A DNA stretch of 64,000 nucleotides, from assembly GCA_964526225.1 (NCBI GenBank), contig CAZGLL010000006.1, forward strand, positions 1 through 64,000, written 5' to 3'. Positions 58,170-64,000 of this stretch are shown piece after piece. The notes under the pieces were generated by a model. That model was not told the origin of the DNA. It ran no database searches and worked only from the letters and a program-made list of their open reading frames with translations. This DNA comes from DRYM01 sp964526225 (GTDB lineage Archaea; Thermoproteota; Thermoprotei_A; EX4484-217-1). Position 1 is the stretch's first letter, and each line of letters opens with the position of its first letter. Both the position numbers and the translations under genes were made by a program.

Positions 58170-58178
58170 AAAATCCAC

Positions 58179-58492
58179 CTATTGATTATACATAATTTTT
58201 TGATTTCAATAATATAAAAACCTTGTTATATGGTTATTATAAGAGCCTTGTTTGGCTTAACTAATAGAACAAAGCATTAAAACCTATTGTAACATCAGCT
58301 ATTAGTGCTTAATTCTATTTGAATACACCAAGTAATAAAATACCCTATAATTAAATTATTTATGAATACATTTCAGGTTCTGCACCAATTTACATATTCG
58401 TAAATCCTCACGTCCTACCTTTATAAGCTAAAAATGTTTAAACAAAATACATAATATCCGCATGTAACATATTTAGTTAAGGGAATTATGTA
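58179..58492. other. shared control region of nhaC and the amidinohydrolase
   Basis: This is an A/T-rich spacer of about 314 bases. CTTTATAAGC at 58429-58438 is a likely TATA box for the plus-strand gene. No small gene or RNA is seen. Confidence 0.45.
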
Positions 58493-59572
58493 ATGTCTGG
58501 GCACTCTTTTTATTCTAAAAAGGAAGTTCTCGAAATAGTTTATAAATATACTGAAAACAGAAAGGTACCAGCTCATCCACTTCCCTTATCGTATCTTGAT
58601 GAGTTAGAAGTTATTTGGGGAAAACGTTGGGGAGCTCAATCTGAGATAGGGAAGCTAAGGGAGGTTATGGTAATTAGACCAGGCGATGAAGTAGCTCCCC
58701 CAGAGGAAGACCTTGTTTTCTACCAATTTGAGAAAAGAGTAGATGTTGAAAAAGTTAAGAGAGAATTTGAGGGTTTAATTGAAGCCATGCAGAAAGAAAA
58801 TATTAAGGTTTACGATATCAGAGAGCTTTTAAGAACCGAAATGGATATTGATGAATGGATGCTTAAAGAACCATATGGTCTCCCCCATGCTAGGTTTGGT
58901 GGTCCAGGGGCTAGAGATGTAGGGTTAGTGGTTAATGGAGGAGCAATTATAGGTAGAATGTCTCTCCCATATAGACGGGGAGAAGAGTATGTTACGATGA
59001 AAGCATTAGCTAAATTGGGGGTACCAATTCTATATACAATTAATGGTAACGGTCTATTTGAAGGAGGTAATGTAGTATGGCTTGACCCAAAACATGTTAT
59101 TATAGGGAAAAGCATCAGAACAAACCAAGAAGGCATAGACCAAGTTTCATATATTTTGAAACGTTGTGGAGTCGAAGAAATATATGTAGTTCCCATTCCC
59201 GGATACCTATATAACACAAAATGGCCTGCTGGAGGATTTGCCCATCTTGATTGTGTCTTTGGATATGTTGATGACGGTCTAGCCGTTATATATCCTCCCG
59301 GTGTACCGTACGAGTTCATCGAGTATTTAAGAAGCAAAGACATAAATTTAGTTGAAGTACCACCTAATGAAGCGAGATGGTTAGCATGTAATACGTTAGC
59401 GTTAGAACCAGGAAAAATTATTCTTCCGCAGGAGTTTAAAGAAACAATACGTGCTCTTGAAAGAGAAGGAGTTGATATTATCGCAATACCATGGGAAGAG
59501 AGCAAATACCTAGGTGGGGGACCGCACTGCTCAACCCTACCTTTAATAAGAGATCCAGGTCCCAAGCTCTAA
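58493..59572 (+). CDS. arginine deiminase/amidinotransferase-family hydrolase
   Basis: The 359-residue beta/alpha propeller has the catalytic set of guanidino-modifying enzymes: Cys346 in GGGPHCSTLPLIRD, His251 in AHLDCVFG, Glu190 in LFEGGNVVWL, and Arg-Asp at 141-142. It may be an arginine deiminase (arginine to citrulline and ammonia), a dimethylargininase-like enzyme or an agmatine deiminase; sequence alone does not decide. It lies between the two copies of the duplicated block, opposite nhaC. Confidence 0.88.
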   Translation: MSGHSFYSKKEVLEIVYKYTENRKVPAHPLPLSYLDELEVIWGKRWGAQSEIGKLREVMVIRPGDEVAPPEEDLVFYQFEKRVDVEKVKREFEGLIEAMQKENIKVYDIRELLRTEMDIDEWMLKEPYGLPHARFGGPGARDVGLVVNGGAIIGRMSLPYRRGEEYVTMKALAKLGVPILYTINGNGLFEGGNVVWLDPKHVIIGKSIRTNQEGIDQVSYILKRCGVEEIYVVPIPGYLYNTKWPAGGFAHLDCVFGYVDDGLAVIYPPGVPYEFIEYLRSKDINLVEVPPNEARWLACNTLALEPGKIILPQEFKETIRALEREGVDIIAIPWEESKYLGGGPHCSTLPLIRDPGPKL

Positions 59573-59741
59573 ATATTTTTATCTAAACTATGTTCGAGCT
59601 TTTATCATTAATTTTCATCAACTAATTATTAAAGAAATCTAGAGGTAGTCAAACCCCCTCGTCTCGTATATCTTGTAAGAATACCCCTCATATCGATAAA
59701 CCCAGTATCAACTAAGTACATTGATTTATTTAGTAGGCTCT
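59573..59741. other. intergenic, no gene seen
   Basis: A/T-rich sequence between the amidinohydrolase and the decayed tRNA-Gln copy, with nothing recognisable. Confidence 0.4.
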
Positions 59742-59772
59742 GCGACCGAGGTTGAACCCCGCCCGATTATCA
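59742..59772 (+). pseudogene. decayed 3' end of a tRNA-Gln copy
   Basis: GCGACCGAGGTTGAACCCCG followed by CCCGATTATCA aligns with the last 33 nt of tRNA-Gln at 54902-54934, with substitutions and small deletions that destroy the T arm and acceptor. It is followed by CATAACC, as after the intact gene. Confidence 0.8.
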
Positions 59773-59801
59773 TAACCTTAGCTTCTTCTTTAATGACATA
59801 T

Positions 59802-60035
59802 AAGCTCTTTCAAAAATACCAAGCAAATATAGTGATTTTAGTTGCAACTTCTGAAGAATTTATTTATCCTTCATAAATTCCCGCATTTTCAGACTTCCAT
59901 TGCAAAAACATATTAGTAATAGCCTCAGATCCTCATAAAATCCTCTTCACACCTTTACCTTTCGGAGGGTTTTTCGTAAGAGACGAAGTAGAAGATATGT
60001 TCCATAGTAACCTCTTAGAAGCCATTGGTGTTTAA
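59802..60035 (+). pseudogene. decayed, internally deleted copy of the decarboxylase gene
   Basis: Segments match the intact gene at 55490-55515 (AAGCTCTTTCAAAAATA), 55563-55680 (around the PLP-lysine codons, TCATAAAATCCTCTTCACACC) and the final ~30 bases. The parts between are missing and the frame is broken. By eye the matching segments are roughly three-quarters identical. It ends beside the intact tfs gene. Confidence 0.88.
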
Positions 60036-60044
60036 GGTCTTATT

Positions 60045-60392
60045 TCACTCATACTCTCTCCAAGTATAACCACATTTCGTACATCTGTAAAATCTCGTAG
60101 GAGGTTCATCAGCAGCCCTAGTCTGCATCATCCACACATATGCTTCCCTATTACCACATTTAGGGCATTCAACACCTTTAGCAATAGATGCTATTCTAGG
60201 CATTTTCACATTCTCATCAATAACCACTATTTTCTCCTTATCTGTATGTTTTATTTCCTTCCTAATGACATAGGCTGATGCTGTTGAAGATGTTATTTCC
60301 TCTTCATATCCGCATCTAGGACATTTAGCATAGGTCCTTTTATTTTTCCTATGTGGAACCATTATACTACCGCATTTAGGGCAGAATCTCAT
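60045..60392 (-). CDS. transcription factor S (TFIIS-like cleavage factor)
   Basis: TFS rescues backtracked RNA polymerase by stimulating transcript cleavage. The 115 residues have two zinc ribbons (Cys4, Cys7, Cys24, Cys27 and Cys76, Cys79, Cys104, Cys107) and the catalytic acidic pair Asp95-Glu96 in TRAADEPPTRFYRC. GAGGTG precedes the ATG. Bases 60245-60335 recur exactly at 56097-56187. Confidence 0.96.
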   Translation of the reverse strand: MRFCPKCGSIMVPHRKNKRTYAKCPRCGYEEEITSSTASAYVIRKEIKHTDKEKIVVIDENVKMPRIASIAKGVECPKCGNREAYVWMMQTRAADEPPTRFYRCTKCGYTWREYE

Positions 60393-60502
60393 AATGCAGT
60401 AACACCTCGCTAATGCTTAGTAACTACTGAGACTACATTAGTACGTGTTGTTTTACATAAAGTTTATTGTTTACCCGATAGAGGAACAATATAGCGATAG
60501 CT

Positions 60503-61771
60503 ATGGAGTCATGCTTCATTAAAGGCTATAAGCAAATATACGATGAAGTACATGGCTACATAGAATTTACAGAATCTGAGGAGAAAATAGTCAATAATCC
60601 ATATTTTCAAAGGTTAAGAAACATAGCACAGCTTAGTTTAACGTACTACATATATCCTGGAGCATCTCATACACGCTTTAGCCACTCAATAGGAGTAAAG
60701 CATGTTTCGGGAAAAATAGGAGAAATTCTTTGTAAACAAGGTTTCCTTTCACGTGATGAACTTAAGCTAATAAGGCTAGCTGGACTACTACATGATATAG
60801 GCCATTACCCGTTTTCACACATTCTCGAACACTCCTTTAAGGAACTTGGAGGACTAACCCATGAGGAACTTGGGGAGAAAATAATAACTGAAACTTCTAT
60901 AAGCGATTCACTAAAGGCTGAAGGATACAGTCCTAAAGAAATAGCAGATATTGCGAGAGGCAAACATAAAAATAAACTATACAACATGATTTTATCTTCA
61001 GATGTTGACGCCGATAGACTAGATTACTTACTTAGAGATTCAATGCATACAGGAGTAGCCTACGGAAACATCGATGTTGAAAGAATAGTTAATACAATAA
61101 CCGTTGATAATAATGGAAACCTGGCGGTTCTTAGGAAAGGATTGGAATCCATAGAAAACCTGTATGTTGCTCGCTTACACATGTACAGAAGCGTTTACAT
61201 GCATAAGTCAGTTGTAAGTTTCGAACTCATGCTTTCAAGAGCATACACCATTCTTTATCGGAAAATAGGGTCACAGGAGGGAATAATAGGGCCCAAGGAA
61301 CTTAATGAAATCCTTAATTCTGAAGAATTCGTGTTCTTCGATGACCACTATGTACTCAATGTTTTAAGGAAATATAGGAAAGATAGGAGATTAAGTAATG
61401 TTGAGAGAAAACTTTTCGAAATGATATTGTTTAGAAGACCTTTAAAAACGGTTTTCAATGAAAGTAGTTTTTCAAAAGCAGAAATTAAGCGTAAACATCA
61501 ACAATTAATGGAGTGTTTCAGAAATATAGAAGACTCTGATGCAACTAACTCTACAATGGTATACTATGGTGAAATCGAATTCTTCTCTAAAAAGAACGCT
61601 ATTTCCGTTGTTGATAAGCCAAGGGAAAGCGGAATTCCCATTTATAATTTAAAAAAGATCACTCTACTTAGCCTACTTCCGACAGTATATGCGGTACTTA
61701 GGGTTTACACGTTTCCCGAGAAATCTACCGAAGTGAAGAACATAATTAGTAATTGTTTCGGAAAATCATAG
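60503..61771 (+). CDS. HD-domain phosphohydrolase (dNTPase/SAMHD1-like)
   Basis: The N-terminal half is an HD domain with all metal ligands: His61 in HTRFSHSIGV, His97-Asp98 in LLHDIGHYPFSH, and Asp163 region SSDVDADRLDYLLRD. The layout (VHGYIEFTESEEKIVNNPYFQRLRNI start) is that of deoxynucleotide triphosphohydrolases and SAMHD1-like proteins. The substrate is inferred from the family. The C-terminal ~200 residues are less conserved. Divergent from tfs. Confidence 0.9.
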   Translation: MESCFIKGYKQIYDEVHGYIEFTESEEKIVNNPYFQRLRNIAQLSLTYYIYPGASHTRFSHSIGVKHVSGKIGEILCKQGFLSRDELKLIRLAGLLHDIGHYPFSHILEHSFKELGGLTHEELGEKIITETSISDSLKAEGYSPKEIADIARGKHKNKLYNMILSSDVDADRLDYLLRDSMHTGVAYGNIDVERIVNTITVDNNGNLAVLRKGLESIENLYVARLHMYRSVYMHKSVVSFELMLSRAYTILYRKIGSQEGIIGPKELNEILNSEEFVFFDDHYVLNVLRKYRKDRRLSNVERKLFEMILFRRPLKTVFNESSFSKAEIKRKHQQLMECFRNIEDSDATNSTMVYYGEIEFFSKKNAISVVDKPRESGIPIYNLKKITLLSLLPTVYAVLRVYTFPEKSTEVKNIISNCFGKS

Positions 61772-61854
61772 GTTAAAGAAAAATATTAGCAAGAATAAAG
61801 TAATATATTGCCTCCGTAGAAGTGCTCAATAATATCTATTAGGTGTTAGAAATT

Positions 61855-63387
61855 ATGGAAACTACAGGTATGTTATTAGCTGTTAAAGTTCTCGATGTTG
61901 ATACCGGAAAAGTTAGAACAGTAATTATAAATTCTGATGATGCTTCCTTTAAAACCATTAAACCTTACGATAGAGTTAGGATTTCCTTTGGTGATAAGTC
62001 AAGAACGGCTATGGTTTTTACATCGAAAACCATTGTTAAAAGAGGCTATGTTGCAATACCTAGATCTTTAGCGAATGAGCTAGGGGTTAAGGAGGGAGAT
62101 AGAGTAGGAGTGAAAGTAATTACGCAACCGCTTTCTCTAAGCTACATAATTAAGAAACTTAATGGAGAAAAACTTCTTCCCGAAGAAATACGTGCGATAA
62201 TAAAGGATGTTGTCGACGGTAACCTAGGAGATGTAGAAATGGCTGCTTTCCTTTTAGCACAATATTTCCACGGAATGAGCTCTGAAGAACTTGAATCACT
62301 AATTAGAGCTATGGTTGATACCGGAGCTAAAATCGAGTTTGAAGAACCAGTACATGATGAACATAGTATCGGTGGCGTTCCTGGAAATTCAAAAGTAGCC
62401 TTACTAACCGTTTCCACAGTAGCCTCGACAGGATTACTAATACCTAAGACAAGCAGCAGAGCAATAACAAGCCCTGCCGGAACCGCAGATACAATGGAGA
62501 TTTTCGCTCCTGTATCGTTCTCTCCAACAGAAATAAAGGAAATAGCTACTAAAACTAAAGGCTTAATCGCATGGGGTGGTGCTTTAGATTTAGCTCCAGC
62601 CGATGACATATTCATACATGTTGAGCATAGGTTAATGATAGATCCGCAAACACAAACGGTCGCTAGTATTTTAGCGAAAAAATTAGCAATGAGCGTATCA
62701 TACCTCGTAATTGATATTCCTGTAGGTAAGGGAGCAAAAGTTGAATGTATGGATAAAGCTGAAAAGCTTGCCTCATTATTCCTAGACCAAACAGCTAGAC
62801 TAGGCATTAAAGCTAAATGCGCTATAACATATGGAGGACAGCCAGTAGGTTACTACATAGGGCCAGCGTTGGAAGCTAAAGAAGCCCTAGAATCTATGAT
62901 CAATAGAAAAGGTCCTGGAAGTCTTATTGAAAAAGCACTAGGTATTGCTGGTTTACTTTTCGAATTAACGGGTAAAGCGAAAGCGGGAACGGGGCTGGAA
63001 TATGCTAAGGAACTGTTCTATAAAGGCAAAACCTATGAAAAATTTAAGGAAATAGTTGAAGCACAAGGAGGAAATCCAAATGTTAAACCAGACGATTTAC
63101 CTGTAGGAGATAAAACAATAACTTTCGATGCACCAACAGATGCCTATGTAACACATGTTGATAATACAGCAATAACCCTTATAGCTAGAGCAGCAGGAGC
63201 ACCATTAGATAAGGGAGCTGGTGTTAGAATTCATGTTAAAGCCGGAGATAAGGTAAAGAAAGGAGACCCACTATATACAATCTACGCTGAATCATCAACA
63301 AAACTATCGCAAGCCTATTCTTTGTCGTTGAAGCTTAAACCTATAACTCTTGAAGGAATGATTTTAAAGGCAATACCAGAGTACTAG
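61855..63387 (+). CDS. deoA: AMP phosphorylase
   Basis: AMP phosphorylase converts AMP and phosphate to adenine and ribose-1,5-bisphosphate in the archaeal nucleoside pathway that feeds type III RuBisCO. It has an N-terminal extension (about 1-85) before the thymidine-phosphorylase-like fold (DVVDGNLGDVEMAAFL, DEHSIGGVPGNSKVALLTV, SSRAITSPAGTADTMEI), and is 510 residues. ATG 61855 has AGGTG 9 nt upstream. RuBisCO itself is not in this window. It overlaps the convergent DUF429 gene by 4 nt. Confidence 0.95.
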   Translation: METTGMLLAVKVLDVDTGKVRTVIINSDDASFKTIKPYDRVRISFGDKSRTAMVFTSKTIVKRGYVAIPRSLANELGVKEGDRVGVKVITQPLSLSYIIKKLNGEKLLPEEIRAIIKDVVDGNLGDVEMAAFLLAQYFHGMSSEELESLIRAMVDTGAKIEFEEPVHDEHSIGGVPGNSKVALLTVSTVASTGLLIPKTSSRAITSPAGTADTMEIFAPVSFSPTEIKEIATKTKGLIAWGGALDLAPADDIFIHVEHRLMIDPQTQTVASILAKKLAMSVSYLVIDIPVGKGAKVECMDKAEKLASLFLDQTARLGIKAKCAITYGGQPVGYYIGPALEAKEALESMINRKGPGSLIEKALGIAGLLFELTGKAKAGTGLEYAKELFYKGKTYEKFKEIVEAQGGNPNVKPDDLPVGDKTITFDAPTDAYVTHVDNTAITLIARAAGAPLDKGAGVRIHVKAGDKVKKGDPLYTIYAESSTKLSQAYSLSLKLKPITLEGMILKAIPEY

Positions 63388-63941
63388 AGAGACACTTTTT
63401 TCAACAAAAATATTTTACCGTCACTTGCCGCAATAACTTCCACATCACGGTTAACATAAGCCCAACCTACTGTTGCACAAACAATGGCATCTAAAATGTC
63501 TTTACTTAGTTTTTCCAAAACAACATCACCTAGGTTAATGTATTTTGAAAGAGCATCCTTGACACTATTTAATCCTGTGTTTTTAAGTGCGCTTCTAGGA
63601 TGTGTTTCTAAGACTTTTATCCCCCTTTTCTCACAGTAATCCTTAATCTTTAATGCTCTAAAAACAAGCTTTCTCATACCCTTCCAACTTGGAGGAAGCA
63701 CTTTAAATCCTCTCTTAATCATTTCCCTATCAACTTCCCTAAACCCCTTGGACATAGAGAGCGGAGCATCTATTACAACAACTTGGGGTTTAAGCTTTCT
63801 AACAATGTACTCAATTTCCTCATCACCGTGGACTATTCCGTATTCTACAAGAACACCGTCTATAACTATAGCGTAACCTGTGGGGTTCTTAGGGGATCCT
63901 GAAAGGTCAAGACCTAGAATTCTCCATTCCCTAAACATCAT
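63384..63941 (-). CDS. DUF429-like predicted RNase H-fold protein
   Basis: The 185 residues start with RILGLDLSGSPKNPTGYAI and contain VVVIDAPLSMSKGFREVD and DILDAIVCATVGWAY, the conserved acidic positions of DUF429, a family with an RNase H-like fold and unproven nuclease activity. It starts at one of two adjacent ATGs that overlap the end of the next upstream gene by about 11 nt, indicating an operon. Confidence 0.82.
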   Translation of the reverse strand: MMFREWRILGLDLSGSPKNPTGYAIVIDGVLVEYGIVHGDEEIEYIVRKLKPQVVVIDAPLSMSKGFREVDREMIKRGFKVLPPSWKGMRKLVFRALKIKDYCEKRGIKVLETHPRSALKNTGLNSVKDALSKYINLGDVVLEKLSKDILDAIVCATVGWAYVNRDVEVIAASDGKIFLLKKVSL

Positions 63942-64000
63942 GCTTCCCCAACATTTTTTCTAAGATGTGCTTTAAATCATAAAAGTCTTTGACGTCAACG
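63931..64000 (-). CDS. C-terminal end of an unidentified gene (cut by window edge)
   Basis: The reverse-strand frame entering at 64000 reads VDVKDFYDLKHILEKMLGKH and D-V before TAG at 63933-63931. It overlaps the DUF429 start. Only about 22 residues are visible, too few to name. Confidence 0.55.
   Translation of the reverse strand, partial: VDVKDFYDLKHILEKMLGKHDV

Noticed and set aside
58810..59565. 251-residue reverse-strand ORF
   Set aside because: It is long by chance, antisense to the amidinohydrolase, whose catalytic residues and length are intact.
62142..62807. 221-residue reverse-strand ORF
   Set aside because: Antisense shadow of AMP phosphorylase; composition is typical of antisense frames.
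1..64000. CRISPR arrays, insertion sequences, rRNA genes, prophage genes
   Set aside because: No regularly spaced repeats, transposase motifs with terminal inverted repeats, rRNA-like sequence or viral structural genes were seen on either strand.

Overview
The window is AT-rich (judged by eye, not counted) chromosomal DNA of a hyperthermophilic crenarchaeote (Thermoproteota, Thermoprotei; Desulfurococcales-like is my best guess, but I cannot fix the genus). The signs are a full-length reverse gyrase, PolB1, TFB, TFS, Rpo12, aEF1-beta, ribosomal proteins eS25, eS26 and eL40, class I LysRS, TmcA, bulge-helix-bulge tRNA introns, encoded CCA ends, GGTG/GGAGG ribosome-binding sites and box C/D guide RNAs. 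Coding density is high. Genes are mostly single units or two- to three-gene operons, and convergent pairs often overlap by 4-34 nt.

Layout. 1-0.73 kb: a LAGLIDADG-like ORF running into a GC-rich structured region that ends in the 3' half of a tRNA (tRNA-Trp-like). 0.8-9.8 kb: eL40, an RNA-binding Zn/KH protein, AspRS, TruD, Pth2, a Zn-ribbon protein with aEF1-beta, a first Cdc48, FEN1 and Pcm. 9.9-20 kb: DUF371, Trm5, NAD kinase, Nob1, a PUA/m5C methyltransferase, tRNA-Leu(TAG), intron-containing tRNA-Thr(CGT), ThiL, a radical SAM protein, PolB1 and tRNA-Arg(GCG). 20-22.6 kb: a looser region with a decayed ORF and an NSS transporter with its tiny partner. 22.5-30 kb: conserved crenarchaeal proteins, three box C/D sRNAs, an endonuclease IV-like protein, a CDP-alcohol phosphatidyltransferase, a TrmY-like protein, eS26, ProRS, TrmI, an ASCH protein, an RHH regulator and eS25. 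30-43.9 kb: a nitrilase-fold protein lacking catalytic residues, reverse gyrase, a KaiC-like ATPase, a second Cdc48, TmcA, PEP synthase and a second KaiC-like ATPase. 43.9-54.7 kb: C/D sRNAs, a Cys-rich protein, tRNA-splicing endonuclease, a PhoU-like protein, a second radical SAM protein, a GlyRS operon with two unknown proteins, an agmatinase-family protein, Rpo12, aIF1, TFB and LysRS-I. 54.8-60.4 kb: intron-containing tRNA-Gln(TTG), an MfnA-type decarboxylase, an NhaC antiporter, an amidinohydrolase and TFS, framed by two unequal copies of one duplicated block. 60.5-64 kb: an HD phosphohydrolase, AMP phosphorylase, a DUF429 protein and the end of one more gene.

The dominant theme is RNA: four aminoacyl-tRNA synthetases, at least seven RNA-modification enzymes, the tRNA-splicing nuclease with its intron-bearing substrates, and C/D guide RNAs in intergenic gaps. 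I found no CRISPR array, intact insertion sequence or phage genes.

The observations most worth a second look are: the tRNA-Trp-like locus with guide-like complementarity and an adjoining homing-endonuclease-like ORF; a tandem duplication of tRNA-Gln, decarboxylase and TFS in which different members decayed in each copy; 159-bp and 310-bp tracts of perfect identity between the two Cdc48 paralogues, indicating gene conversion; several unlisted C/D sRNAs, one abutting a start codon; and genes whose reading frame offers no ATG, GTG or TTG where the protein should begin.
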